Assembly (NCBI RefSeq): GCF_000308775.1
Contig: NZ_BAGJ01000261.1
Location: forward strand, 1-46,646
Length of the DNA stretch: 46,646 nt
Direction: 5' to 3'
DNA from: Nocardia testacea NBRC 100365
GTDB taxonomy: Bacteria > Actinomycetota > Actinomycetes > Mycobacteriales > Mycobacteriaceae
The notes under the pieces were generated by a model. The model saw only the letters and a list, made by a program, of their open reading frames with translations. It had not been told where the DNA came from and searched no databases. This document shows positions 35,554-44,394 of this stretch, one piece after another. The stretch's first letter is position 1. Every line of letters starts with the position of its first letter. Both the position numbers and the translations under genes were made by a program.

Positions 35554-36408
35554 GTGATTGCTACATGCCGGCGAGTAATTCTGGTCGCACCCGGGTCGGA
35601 TGAGCGTAAGGCCCGCAAGGCACTCGATTCTTCTGTCGACGAGGTCGTTCTCGATCTCGAAGATGCTGTCACTGCCGGTCGCAAGGACGAGGTGCGGGAG
35701 GTCGTGGCCGAGCTGGTCGGTGAGTACGGACCCCGGCGGCCGGTCTCCGTCCGGGTCAACGGACCGGATACCCGATGGTTCCGCCGTGACCTGTCCGCAC
35801 TCTGCGAAGTGGCGGATGCCCTGTCCTCGATCGTGATTCCGAAGGTCGGCTCGACCGTGGACCTCGAGGCCGCCGACCGGATACTCGACGAAGCCGGCGG
35901 CACGGAGGTGCGACTGCAGGCACTGGTGGAAACCCCCGCCGGAATCCACAATGTCGACCGGATCGCCGCCGGGTCCCGGATCGAGGCCGTGATCATCGGA
36001 TACGCCGATCTGGGTGCCGCACTGGGCCGGTCGCCCGCGGCCCCGCCCGAACAGTGGCTCTATGTCCAGGACCGGGTACTACACGCCGCGCGTGCGGCAG
36101 GAGTGCAGGCAATCGACGGTCCCTTCCTCGGAATCGCCGACGATCCGGCATTCCGCCGTGCCGGCCACTGGGCCGCGGATCTCGGGTTCGACGGCAAATG
36201 GGTTGTGCACCCGGCGCAGGTCGGCACCACGCTGGAATTGTTCACTCCGAGCGTTGAACAGGCCGACTTCGCCAGGCGGGTACTGTCCGCACTCGAACAA
36301 GCGGAGGAACAGGGGGTGGGAGCTATTCAACTCGACGGCCGGATGCTCGACGAAGCTCTCGCCGTCGCCGCCCGCCGTACGCTGATGAAGATCGGAGCCG
36401 GGCGATGA
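35554..36408 (+). CDS. HpcH/HpaI aldolase/citrate lyase-type CoA ester lyase (CitE-like)
   Basis: GTG 35554 gives a 284-residue product. Motifs: ILVAPGSDERKARKALDSSV, DEVVLDLEDAV (Asp/Glu metal ligands), VSVRVNGPDTRWFRRDL, IPKVGST, ALVETPAGIHNVDRIA (Glu ligand) and FDGKWVVHPAQV. This TIM barrel cleaves (methyl)malyl-CoA, citramalyl-CoA or related 3-hydroxyacyl-CoA. The next gene is a MaoC hydratase (ATGA overlap at 36405), a known partner for making the hydroxyacyl-CoA from an enoyl-CoA. Confidence 0.93.
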   Translation: MIATCRRVILVAPGSDERKARKALDSSVDEVVLDLEDAVTAGRKDEVREVVAELVGEYGPRRPVSVRVNGPDTRWFRRDLSALCEVADALSSIVIPKVGSTVDLEAADRILDEAGGTEVRLQALVETPAGIHNVDRIAAGSRIEAVIIGYADLGAALGRSPAAPPEQWLYVQDRVLHAARAAGVQAIDGPFLGIADDPAFRRAGHWAADLGFDGKWVVHPAQVGTTLELFTPSVEQADFARRVLSALEQAEEQGVGAIQLDGRMLDEALAVAARRTLMKIGAGR

Positions 36409-37415
36409 CAACTCTCGACCACACACGGACTGTTGTCGTCGGCGGGCCCTACTTCGACCGGTTGGCCGTCGGGCAGGTCTTCGATACCGCCCCTGCCGTC
36501 ACCTTGACCGACGGGCTCGCTGCCGCGCACCAGGCGATCGTCGGCAATCGATTGCGCCTGACGCTCGACAGGTCGCTGGCTGCAACGGTCGCCGGTGGTC
36601 CGGTCGCGCACCCCGGGCTTGTCACCGATATCGCGATCGGACAATCGACTCTGGCCACCCACCACGTCAAAGCGAACCTCTTCTACCGAGGCCTGCGGTT
36701 ACATCGCCTGCCATTGATCGGTGACACGCTGTCGACCACCACCGCGGTCGTCGGCCTGAAAAGCAACTCGATCAGATCCGGTCGCCAGGCGACGGGTCTC
36801 GCCGTATTGCGTATCAGCACTGCGGACCAGCACGGACGGACCGTGCTGGACTTCCATCGATGCGCCATGCTGCCGGTCGACCCCGCGGTCGATCCGGCCG
36901 AGGTGACCCGCACCGACGATGTGTCCACGATCGGTGAATCGCACGCAACGGGCTGGGCAGTGCCCGAAGGAATCGATCTCGATGCCTACCGATCCGCAGT
37001 GCCAGGACCACATTTCGATCCGTCGCTGGTGGGGGTCAGGTTCACCTCGAGCGGCGATGTCGTCAGCAGTGCACCCGAACTCGCCCGGCTCACCCTCAAT
37101 ATCGCCGCCACGCACCACGATGAGCGGACGAGCCCGACCGGTCGCCTCGTCTACGGTGGCCACACCATCGGCATCGCCCTCGATCAGGCGGCACGGGCGC
37201 TGCCCAACCTGGTGACAATACTCGGCTGGCAATCCTGCGATCACACAGCCGCAGTCGCCGAAGGGGATACCCTCACCAGCGACCTGTACGTCGAGAACGC
37301 GTCGATACTGCCGACCGGCGGCACCCTCGACCTGCGATCGATTGTTCTCTCCCATCGCGGGGACGCACCATCACAGCGGGTACTGGACTGGCGATTCACG
37401 GCTCTGTTCGCTTGA
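36405..37415 (+). CDS. MaoC-family hydratase, double-hotdog (mesaconyl-CoA hydratase-like)
   Basis: ATG 36405 overlaps the lyase stop. The 336-residue product contains two hotdog halves. The first half has GPYFDRLAVGQVFDTAPAVT. The second half has LTLNIAATHHDERTSPTGRL, then VYGGHTIGIALDQAARALPN, in the place of the family's hydratase signature. It hydrates an unsaturated CoA ester (or the reverse). Paired with the CitE-like lyase this forms a hydrate-then-cleave module like mesaconyl-CoA hydratase plus malyl-CoA lyase. Confidence 0.9.
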   Translation: MTTLDHTRTVVVGGPYFDRLAVGQVFDTAPAVTLTDGLAAAHQAIVGNRLRLTLDRSLAATVAGGPVAHPGLVTDIAIGQSTLATHHVKANLFYRGLRLHRLPLIGDTLSTTTAVVGLKSNSIRSGRQATGLAVLRISTADQHGRTVLDFHRCAMLPVDPAVDPAEVTRTDDVSTIGESHATGWAVPEGIDLDAYRSAVPGPHFDPSLVGVRFTSSGDVVSSAPELARLTLNIAATHHDERTSPTGRLVYGGHTIGIALDQAARALPNLVTILGWQSCDHTAAVAEGDTLTSDLYVENASILPTGGTLDLRSIVLSHRGDAPSQRVLDWRFTALFA

Positions 37416-37536
37416 CATGCGGTAAAGGCCTCATCACCCGGGGAGGCGCGCCCCCGCCACACCGATGATGGCCGCTGGCCAGGCTGGCTCCGCGCCACCG
37501 AGACGGCCCGATGGCCCGGCGACGCCGTCCGTCGAG

Positions 37537-37763
37537 GTGCCCGGCACTACTATCGCCTTCCGCGACACAGGGCCGCCGCCCGGCTTGCCCTCCGCGGGAC
37601 CGTCGTGTTCGGTCACGGAACCTAGTTCGGCGGCTGGATGTTTCGCCACCAGGTCGGCAGGCTGCGCGACCGTTACCGGTGTATCGCGATCGACTGGCGC
37701 GGCCACTGCGACAATACCGCCCCCGCAGCGGTGCGACGGATCCGCTCGGTCGTCGAGAGCTGA
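37537..37763 (+). pseudogene. Fragment of an alpha/beta hydrolase, frameshifted and stopped
   Basis: The N-terminal strand VPGTTIAFRDTGPPPG begins near 37537. The core then continues in another frame (FGHG, then TAG 37623-37625, then FGGWMFRHQVGRLRD and CIAIDWRGHCDNTAP) and ends at 37761-37763. It thus needs a frameshift and a nonsense change and lacks the catalytic part. Its 3' part overlaps a different hydrolase fragment on the other strand. Confidence 0.75.
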
Positions 37764-38345
37764 TCGCGTCGTTGCGGAGATGCGAGATCGCGCAGGTGCC
37801 GGCACACCTCGCCGATCGCCTGCTCGGTCTGCGTGAACACGCCGACCTCGGTGAAGAAGCCATGGAAGACCCCGGTGTACCTGGTCGACGACACCGCGAC
37901 GCCCTCGTGCCGAAGCCGCTGCGCAGACGCCTCGGCATCGTCGCGGATCGGATCGACCTCGGCGGTGATGACCAGCGCGGGCGGTAGACCGTGCAACGAC
38001 TCCGCGCGCATCGGTGCCGCGTACGGGTCGCCACCGGCGTGTTCGGCACCGACGTACTGCTCCCAGAGCCAGCGGCCCTCCGCGGCGCCGAGCAGCGGTG
38101 CGTCGGCGAATTCCGACCACGACGGCTTGGAGAATGTGTCGTCGACGGCGGGGTAGGCGAGCACTTGCGCGACGGGCAGGTCCCTGCCCTTGTCGCGGCG
38201 GTACAGGCACAGGGCGACAGCGAGATTGCCCCCGGCGGAGTCGCCGCCGATCGCCATCCGATTCGGGTCGATGCCCAGGTCGGCGGCCGATCGGCGCAGC
38301 CACGCGTAGGCGTCGACGCAGTCTTGCAGCGGCGCCGGGCAACCG
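37673..38345 (-). pseudogene. Truncated hormone-sensitive-lipase-type hydrolase, C-terminal part
   Basis: The minus frame gives DPNRMAIGGDSAGGNLAVAL (nucleophile elbow GDSAGG) and later PPALVITAEVDPIRDDAEAS (Asp) and GVFHGFF (His). The N-terminal half with the HGGG oxyanion motif is missing: the frame is coding-like back to about 38345 (LQDCVDAYAWLRRSAADLGI), where the next gene begins on the other strand. The last ~30 residues read antisense through the neighbouring fragment. Two hydrolases were therefore cut and joined tail to tail. Confidence 0.75.
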
Positions 38346-38358
38346 GTACAAGCCTTCG

Positions 38359-38763
38359 GTGGCGGTCGACGTCCGCGCGTTCGCCCTGGCGGGTGTGGTC
38401 GGTTTCGCCTTGAGCGTCTATGCCGAGGAGATCGGCACTCCGGGCAAGATCTTCTACATCGTGGTCAACATCCTCACGACATTCTTCCTGATCTATTTCT
38501 CCCAGCGGCTCTGGGAGATCGGTGAGCGCGGGCACGCGGTGGGGGCCGGTGTCGCGACGGCGTGCGGATTCTTGATCGCCGCGACCTACGACTTCGTCCA
38601 CATTCCGGGCGACGACGCGGAGCACACCATCTTCTACATCTTCGCGTTGTCCACCTGGGGCCTGCAGATGTTCACCTACTACCGCGCGTACCGCGCCTTC
38701 GATGCTTACAACAAGAAGGTCGACGCCCCGGCTGTGACCGGTGACGCCGCCGTTACGGCGTAA
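38359..38763 (+). CDS. Small multi-pass membrane protein, start uncertain
   Basis: GTG 38359 gives 134 residues; no ribosome site is obvious, and the 5' end abuts the lipase break point, so the true N-terminus may be lost. Four hydrophobic segments are visible: FALAGVVGFALSVYAEEI, IFYIVVNILTTFFLIYFSQ, GVATACGFLIAATYDFV and IFYIFALSTWGLQMFTYY. The C-terminus is hydrophilic (AYNKKVDAPAV). I do not recognise the family. It ends 43 bp before the amine oxidase gene, so the two may be co-transcribed. Confidence 0.65.
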   Translation: MAVDVRAFALAGVVGFALSVYAEEIGTPGKIFYIVVNILTTFFLIYFSQRLWEIGERGHAVGAGVATACGFLIAATYDFVHIPGDDAEHTIFYIFALSTWGLQMFTYYRAYRAFDAYNKKVDAPAVTGDAAVTA

Positions 38764-38806
38764 TCAACGAGTTCACAGTTCCACCCATCCGCAGGTAGGA
38801 GCCGAA

Positions 38807-40165
38807 ATGGCAACACAGAAAATCCAGGAAGAAACCACTGAGATGGTCGTCGTCGGCGCAGGAATGTCGGGCTTGACGGCCGCGACCACTTTGGCTCCCA
38901 CCACTGATGTGGTCGTGCTCGAGTCCACCGACCGCGCAGGTGGACGCGTTGACACCGTCCGCCGGGGCGACTACTGGATCAATGTCGGCACCCAGTTCAC
39001 CGAGGGCACCGGCAGCCTGATCGACGCGCTGGAACGGCACAACATCGAGATGGGCTCGCTCGCCGGCAAGAGCATCGCGTTGCATTTGAACGGTTCCACG
39101 GTCGATACATCGAATCCGCTGGCGCTCATGTTCCGCACGCGCATGACCATGATGGATCGGCTCGGTCTCGCCATCGTCGGTGCGCGCATCCTCTCGGCCG
39201 CGCCGTTCCTCGAATCGCAGAGCCGTTTCGCCCAGCGTGTACGTGCCCGGCTCGAGTCCAAGCCGGCGTCGTATCTGCTGAACGGCGTCCGCTCGGAACT
39301 GGCTGCCACGATCGTCCGGTCGTGGTCGGCGCAGTGGATGGGATGCGATCCGGAGGAGACGGCCGCCGCTCAGTTCGTGTACTCGGTCGGCATCGCGCTG
39401 ACCGACCCGGAGAAGGTCCCGAACTTCTCTCTGCCCGTCGGCGGCAACCAGACGCTGACCGACGTGCTGGCCGGCGATTTGGGCGCTCGCATCCGCCTGA
39501 ACTCGATGGTTCGAGCGGTGCGCCGCGACGGTGACGGCGTGATCGTCGACTATCTCGACGGTGACGTGCCCAAGCGGTTGCAGGCCAAGCGCGCGATTGT
39601 CACCACGCCCGCCGATATCACCCAACGGATCATTCCGGACCTGCCGCAGCAGTACCGCACCGCGTTCAACGACATCACCTACGGTCGTTACGTGGTGGTC
39701 GGCTTCTTCACCGACGAGGTCGGCCCGCAGCGCTGGGACAAGTACTTCGGCATCTCGGCACCGCAGCTGTCGTTTCAGGCGGTGTTCAACCACGCCGCGG
39801 CGCTGCGCACCGGTGGCGACCGCACGCCGGGCGGCGCCCTGGCCTGTTTCGCCGGTGGCGGCAAGGCCGACGCGTTGCTCGACCTGCCCGACGAAGAGAT
39901 CGTGTCACGCTTCAGGAACGACCTGCTCAGCGTGCTACCAGAACTGGAAGGCAAGCTGGGGGAGCCCATCCTGCGCAGGCACCGCCGAGTCGTCCCCTTC
40001 TGGGCGCCCGGCCGACGCAAAACGCTCCCCACATTGCGCGACCCGCTCGGCACCATCTATCTCGCCGGCGACTACCAGCTCGACGTGCCGTCGCTGGCCG
40101 ACGCCGCCACTTCGGGTGAGCGTTCAGCGCTGGCCGTTCTGACAAGCCCGGGTCGCTCACGGTAG
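38807..40165 (+). CDS. FAD-dependent amine oxidase (flavin monoamine oxidase-like)
   Basis: ATG 38807 follows AGGTAGGAGCCGAA. The 452-residue product has the FAD motif VVVGAGMSGLTAATTLA, then VVLESTDRAGGRVDTVRRGD and YWINVGTQFTEG, the family's FAD-binding order. The C-terminal FAD-contact region is IYLAGDYQLDVPSLADAATS with GERSALAVL. It oxidises an amine or saturated bond; many relatives act on polyamines, protoporphyrinogen or carotenoids. It belongs to the small membrane protein's transcription unit. Confidence 0.88.
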   Translation: MATQKIQEETTEMVVVGAGMSGLTAATTLAPTTDVVVLESTDRAGGRVDTVRRGDYWINVGTQFTEGTGSLIDALERHNIEMGSLAGKSIALHLNGSTVDTSNPLALMFRTRMTMMDRLGLAIVGARILSAAPFLESQSRFAQRVRARLESKPASYLLNGVRSELAATIVRSWSAQWMGCDPEETAAAQFVYSVGIALTDPEKVPNFSLPVGGNQTLTDVLAGDLGARIRLNSMVRAVRRDGDGVIVDYLDGDVPKRLQAKRAIVTTPADITQRIIPDLPQQYRTAFNDITYGRYVVVGFFTDEVGPQRWDKYFGISAPQLSFQAVFNHAAALRTGGDRTPGGALACFAGGGKADALLDLPDEEIVSRFRNDLLSVLPELEGKLGEPILRRHRRVVPFWAPGRRKTLPTLRDPLGTIYLAGDYQLDVPSLADAATSGERSALAVLTSPGRSR

Positions 40166-40344
40166 CCAAGGGTCGGATCCGATAAAGTCGGGCGCTGCGC
40201 ACCAATTCCCTCCGCCCCACCCGCCGTGGGAACCTCGATCGACACCCATTCGGCCGGGACTCACCTGCCTACCGGCCGGGCCGATCGGTCGGCAGCCCTG
40301 CTCGTTTCGGCCGCTGCGTGGCCACGGCCACGGCCTGTGGCTCG

Positions 40345-40452
40345 CAGCGCCGGAACGTGGGCTCCGGCGAGAATTTCAGCGACGGCGCTCACATACCGCC
40401 CTGGGACTGTGTCGCCCAGCATCGGAACGCGACATCGGGGGAAGCCGACGGC
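40345..40452 (+). CRISPR. Relic of a CRISPR array end (two decayed repeats)
   Basis: At 40345-40380 the sequence differs from the 36-nt repeat core of the live array at 4 of 36 positions, all transitions. At 40417-40452 a second copy is heavily decayed but keeps CAGC, CGGAACGCGA and the spacing. The starts are 72 nt apart, the same period as the live array (71-76). The intervening 36 nt would be an old spacer. Both are in the same orientation as the live array. Confidence 0.75.
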
Positions 40453-40742
40453 ACGACAGAGCGGCCAACTGGGGGCTGGGCGGCGCCGTCGGTTATGGTC
40501 CGGCGCGGCTCAGCGGGCCCGGGATGCTCCTCGGGTGGGAGGGCGTTCTGCCAACCAGCGGTTGCTACGTATGTATGTGTCCGCTATTGATATACAGGAC
40601 ATGTTGCCTGATGAGCGCGTGGGCGTATTGGTCGATTCCCCCTCCGGACACATATCTCCCTCTTTCTACCTGCTGTTATTTGGTGTGAGTATCAATTGCT
40701 TAAACCATATGTGCAGGTCAGCAGCGTGGGGGTTCAAGTCGG
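40345..40742 (+). repeat. Diverged direct copy of the array tail and downstream flank
   Basis: This segment aligns with 45130-45541. Repeats pair at an offset of exactly 4785 through the hairpin region. The flank (GTTGCTAC at 40561 and 45359, TTGCCTG, GATTCCCCCTCCGGACAC, GTGGGGGTTCAAGTCGG ending 40742 and 45541) pairs at 4798-4799 after small indels. Divergence is considerable, so the duplication is not recent. Confidence 0.75.
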
Positions 40743-41211
40743 GTTCAGCTGAGACAGTCCTGATAGCCAATTTGCGTATGTGCCCTTTCGCGGTGGCCAA
40801 CCCACGTCGCGGCGTTGCCGTTGCCGGAAGCCTGAATCCGCGCCCCACGCGGGGAAGAGATGCGGGCCTCGCCGACTGTGAGCTATTTTGTCGGGGGGCC
40901 GGGTGGGCGGCAACATGTAGAGCGTGATCAGTGGGGCCGTGGCGACGAATCAACCGCGGCATCGTCGGGATCGGGGAGTCGATGCCGGCGTGGAGCGTGC
41001 GAGCTGGAGTCGGCTCGGGCGCCCGGCACCCGAACCGCCATGTCGACCGGCGTGCCGACCTGGTGTGCCCGATGCTCTGGCCGCCCACCCTGAGTGGTGC
41101 CTGCCCTCGCTGTTCGTCCGAAAGATACTGAGCCGCAATCATTGTCGCGCATCCTGTCGGATTGGGCCGATATCATATAGGTATCACCTGTAGCAGGGAG
41201 GGGTGATCCTG

Positions 41212-42261
41212 ATGCTCGTCATCGCCGATAAGCCCAAGTCCGGTACCGAATCGCGCGTCTTCGACTGGTTGAGGGTGTGGGCAGGGGAGTTCAAGATCCC
41301 TGGTATCGCGATCACCAACGCGTACGTCGCCGGTCAAGCGGTCGATCTGATCGTCATCACCCCGTTCACCGCCGTCGTGATCGAGATCAAAGGAACCGCG
41401 CCGGGGGTTCCCGGCGACGGTGTGCTGATCTGTACATCGAACAGCCGATGGCAGGTTCCTGGCTATGTTGGTGACCCGGTCCATGTCCGCGCCAACGACA
41501 CCACACCCTACGACTAGGCCCGCAACGGCGCGCTGAAGTTGAAGCGTGTGGTCAGCCGGGTGGGCAGCGCCGCCTATGTCCCGGGGTTGGTGGTGGTCGT
41601 TCCTCCGCGCGGCTCGACGATGCGGCTCGACAAGAAATCGGCGCCTGACGGTTGCACTGTGTTGCTGTGCGAGAACCATAATCCGTTGCGGGCCTGGTTC
41701 CACAGAGCCCACCGCTCCGGCGGCATCGCCTGGACCGCGGACCAGGCCTACGCATTGGTCGATGCACTCGAATGCGGCGACCGCACCACCGTCGCCGAAC
41801 TGGCAGCAGAAGGGTTTCCGCGCAGGGGGGTGGAACCGTTACCGGCTGTGCCGTTGTCGACGTCACGATCGAGTTCTACGCCACCGGCTCCGCCGGTTCC
41901 CGCTCAGGCTTCGGTGCCACGCCTTTCGGTCTCACCGCAGCCGGCGTGGATCAAGCCCGCTGAGGCAGTCCCGCGGCCGGTGATGGTGCGACCGTCCACT
42001 CCGGCCTCCGCCAGCAGGCGGAGCGTGTATCAGACTGCTGCGGCGTTCGCCGCGATCGCAGTGCTGGGTGGCGGGCTTTGGTTGTTGGCCCAGTCTGGAG
42101 GTGAGCCCGATCCGAAGCCGATCAGGAACGAACAGCCGATCAGCTCGGTCACCGAGGAGCCGCCAGTGCGGCCTCCACTGCCCACGCCCACCGAAGAGGT
42201 CCGGCGAGCTCCGGTGCCGGCCGGTGAAAGCTGCTTTCCATTCCAGCCGAACTGCCGATGA
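41212..42261 (+). pseudogene. Membrane-anchored NERD-domain (nuclease-related) gene with an in-frame TAG
   Basis: ATG 41212 lies 9 nt after GGGAGGG; GTG 41203 is too close to it. The N-terminus is a NERD domain: KSGTESRVFDWLRVWAGEF, then QAVDLIVITPFTAVVIEIKG with the D...ExK core of restriction-like nucleases. TAG at 41515-41517 (codon 102) interrupts the frame just after NDTTPYD. It resumes at once with ARNGALKLKRVVSRVGSAAY, giving a ~350-codon frame. CAG changed to TAG explains this. A Pro-rich linker follows, then a transmembrane segment (AAAFAAIAVLGGGLWLLAQ) and an acidic/Pro tail. In actinobacteria NERD proteins are thought to act on nucleic acid, some in phage defence. Confidence 0.8.
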
Positions 42262-42495
42262 CGCTTGTGCGAGGTCTCCGTACCGACCGTTTCTTACCCG
42301 GGGACTGGCACGGATGGTACCGAACTCACTCGTTCCGTCTATCCACAAATACGACAGCGATGACGTCGGTGTGGGCGCGAAGTATGCCGAATCGGCGCCG
42401 GCTGCGAGAGTCGATCGAACCACAAGAGCCGGAGCGGTCTGCCCGTTCTCTCAGGGCGTGAACCACGCCAGCCGCAGAACCGCACGCCTCGGTCA
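42262..42495. other. Convergent gap between NERD and nuclease-like genes
   Basis: The 234 bp between the two converging genes contain no frame with a start signal and no repeat that I can see. Confidence 0.4.
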
Positions 42496-43443
42496 TCAGA
42501 TGAGCTCCGCGGGAAGGGCTAATGACGGAACGAGCGTTTCCAGGTCGACGAGTTCGATGCGTTCACCATGGACACGAACGAATTCCGCAATGGTGAAGTT
42601 GGATGCAGGTCCGAAGCGTTGCTCGAACCGGGTCCTGGTATGCGGAGACGATCGCCCGAGTGCCCACTCGATCGTCGACTTGGATGTCGTAAGAAACCGG
42701 ACCGGGCGCGCACCGACGACGAACAGCTGGGCACGTCGACCGCTTTCATCGAGCGCCAAGTGGACCAGGTCGGAGACGACGCCTCGCTTGCGCACAGCGT
42801 CGGCGCCCTTCCACTGTGCGACTTTGAACTCGGCGATCCGATGGTCGGTTTCCAGATCGAACGGTCGTGACCGATCGTTTCCCGCTCCCAGCGAAGGCCG
42901 CCGGACGACAATCTCACCCTCTTCCAAGATGAGGGGTAACACGCGCGCGATGACGGTCGCATGAATGACGTCGTTGAGGCGTCCGACCTGTGCGCGCACA
43001 GCCAGTGCGGCGTCGAGAAGGTCCTCGCTGAATCCGTACTCGGCTATCACCTCACGAGTCGTTGCGGAGCCCGCGTGCTGGAGGGCGGCCTCCGAGGCAG
43101 CAAGATGTGCTGTCAGGTCATGGTCGGTGAGAAAACGTGACAGCGTCGCGAACGACTCAGACAATTTATCGACGCCACCGGTCGCGCTGGACCCGTCGGA
43201 GATCTCCGCTCGGGCAGTTTCGGTCCGCGGCGGCGTGTAGACGCTGGTCGACAGCCCCAACTTGCGCAACTCGGCGAGGGCTCGATGCGATGTATACGCC
43301 GAGCGGGGCAAACCGGTGATCAGTTGGTATACTTGCTTGGGCGGATAGTGTATGCCCGCGACGTTCACCCAGTGCTCGCGGATCGGCTCGGGCTCGACCT
43401 GGCTGACCGCCTTGAACGCTGAGGGTTCGATCGCTTCTTCCAT
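42496..43443 (-). CDS. Hypothetical protein, possible PD-(D/E)XK-type nuclease domain
   Basis: ATG 43443 gives 315 residues. The N-terminus has REHWVNVAGIHYPPKQVYQL and LPRSAYTSHRALAELRKLG, which looks like a DNA-binding or adaptor module. The C-terminal part has LETDHRIAEFKVAQWKG, in which D196/D200, E205 and K207 resemble a D...ExK core with a following QW, then RKRGVVSDLVHLALDESG. I do not recognise the family for certain. It sits between the NERD gene and the cas3 fragment, in a defence-like context. The ribosome site is weak. Confidence 0.65.
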   Translation of the reverse strand: MEEAIEPSAFKAVSQVEPEPIREHWVNVAGIHYPPKQVYQLITGLPRSAYTSHRALAELRKLGLSTSVYTPPRTETARAEISDGSSATGGVDKLSESFATLSRFLTDHDLTAHLAASEAALQHAGSATTREVIAEYGFSEDLLDAALAVRAQVGRLNDVIHATVIARVLPLILEEGEIVVRRPSLGAGNDRSRPFDLETDHRIAEFKVAQWKGADAVRKRGVVSDLVHLALDESGRRAQLFVVGARPVRFLTTSKSTIEWALGRSSPHTRTRFEQRFGPASNFTIAEFVRVHGERIELVDLETLVPSLALPAELI

Positions 43444-43691
43444 ACCCGAGAGGTTTCCCTACCGCAGGTGGGCACGGCAAACATCGACTTCGAAAGCGTG
43501 CGTTCGGGACTATCGAGGTCGGCTCGGCGCACTCGTGTTCCGCGACTTCCACAGCGCGATGGCGGGTTTCTGACTTCCATGCTCGTCGCTGCCTGGTGGA
43601 CCGTCCTCGATGTAGTCCGGGTAATTCGCCGCGCACGACGAGCCCAGTCGGGGACGAAGGGATGAACGCGACCCCGGGTGTTCTGCCCGCC

Positions 43692-43888
43692 TGGTCGCGA
43701 ATTCCGATAACACTTCCGGGTAGCAATGGTCGCGAATCTCGATACCACCGAGGCAAGGTGGGAGCCTTTCCGTCGTACCGGGCCGACCTTCCGCAACTGG
43801 TCGGCGCACCCTCGGCGTCGTATGGGCCGACTGGCTGTGGCGACGCCCGATGGCGACCACGAAGATCGGCCGATGTCGAGATTCGCGA
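43692..43888. repeat. Repeated TCGCGAAT..CGA motif, two direct and one inverted
   Basis: TGGTCGCGAATTCCGATA (43692-43709) and TGGTCGCGAATCTCGATA (43727-43744) differ at two positions and start 35 nt apart. TCGAGATTCGCGA (43876-43888) is the reverse complement of 13 nt of the second copy. Such a set may be regulator binding sites. Confidence 0.5.
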
Positions 43889-43949
43889 GCAGGTCGTCTC
43901 CAAAATCGCCTCCATCGCCCGGTGTTCTGCCATGCCGGAGATGGGACGG

Positions 43950-44009
43950 GGCGAGCCGTCGAGGTTGGGCGATCAGCGGCCAGCGGTGCCGAACTCTCGA
44001 CGGCTCGCC
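43950..44009. promoter_or_regulatory. 14-bp perfect inverted repeat upstream of the cas3 fragment
   Basis: GGCGAGCCGTCGAG (43950-43963) and CTCGACGGCTCGCC (43996-44009) are exact reverse complements with a 32-nt loop, ending 30 nt before the GTG of the cas3 fragment. It may be a terminator for upstream transcription or an operator; no T-run follows. Confidence 0.55.
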
Positions 44010-44039
44010 TGTGTCAGTGCGTCCGGTTAGGTTGCGTTT

Positions 44040-44336
44040 GTGGAACTGTGGGCGCATAGCCGGAGTGTTGTGTCGGGTGTTCGGCATGGTTTGGGTGAGC
44101 ATTGCCGGTCGACAGCATGGTGGGCGGGGTGGTTCGCGGCGGGTTTTGGTGCGGGGGAGCTGGCGTATGCGTTGGGGTTGTTTCACGATGCGGGCAAGGC
44201 GTCGTGTGGGTGGCAGCAGCGGTTGTTGGTGGTGGAGGGTACGGGGGGTCGTGTGGGGGTGCCGCACAAGGAGTTAGGTGCGCGGTCGGTGTTCGGTTCG
44301 GTGGGGTTGGCGGCGTCGCGTTCCGGCGCTGGTTGA
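44040..44336 (+). pseudogene. cas3: Truncated Cas3-type HD nuclease (Cas3'' N-terminal fragment)
   Basis: GTG 44040 gives 98 residues. The order is that of the HD domain of Cas3: LWAHSR, H21 in GEHCRSTAWWAGWF, the HD pair H49-D50 in LGLFHDAGKASCGWQQRLL with K53, and H76 in GVPHKELGARSVF. The rest of the HD domain and the whole helicase are missing (full Cas3 is 700-900 residues). The last residues SRSGAG are encoded by an inverted piece of the CRISPR repeat. Codon use (many T/G-ending codons) is unlike the neighbours, which suggests acquired DNA. It is unlikely to be active. Confidence 0.8.
44316..44332 (-). repeat. Inverted partial CRISPR repeat at the end of the cas3 fragment
   Basis: TCGCGTTCCGGCGCTGG is the exact reverse complement of the first 17 nt of the 37-nt repeat. 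It lies 62 nt before the first true repeat and inside the cas3 frame. Chance is unlikely at this length and distance. In a left-to-right transcript it could pair with repeat 5' ends. Confidence 0.85.
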
Positions 44337-44394
44337 CCGGCACCTGCTCGCGGGTCAACACCCCGATCTCGCCCGCATCGCGGTGGTCGAGATG

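Larger units (their letters stand above)
40166..41211. other. Intergenic region holding a relic CRISPR tail
   Basis: No gene is supported on either strand; the open frames here have no start signals or known motifs. The region contains two decayed CRISPR repeats, the remains of a hairpin and a ~190-bp flank that match the sequence downstream of the live array. The final part (41150-41211) carries the start region of the NERD gene. Confidence 0.6.
43444..44039. other. Upstream region of the cas3 fragment, no gene seen
   Basis: The 596 bp hold only shadow frames. Features are a repeated TCGCGAAT(C/T)(T/C)CGA motif and a long hairpin. This is probably the old promoter region of the cas operon and of the minus-strand gene. 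Confidence 0.45.
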
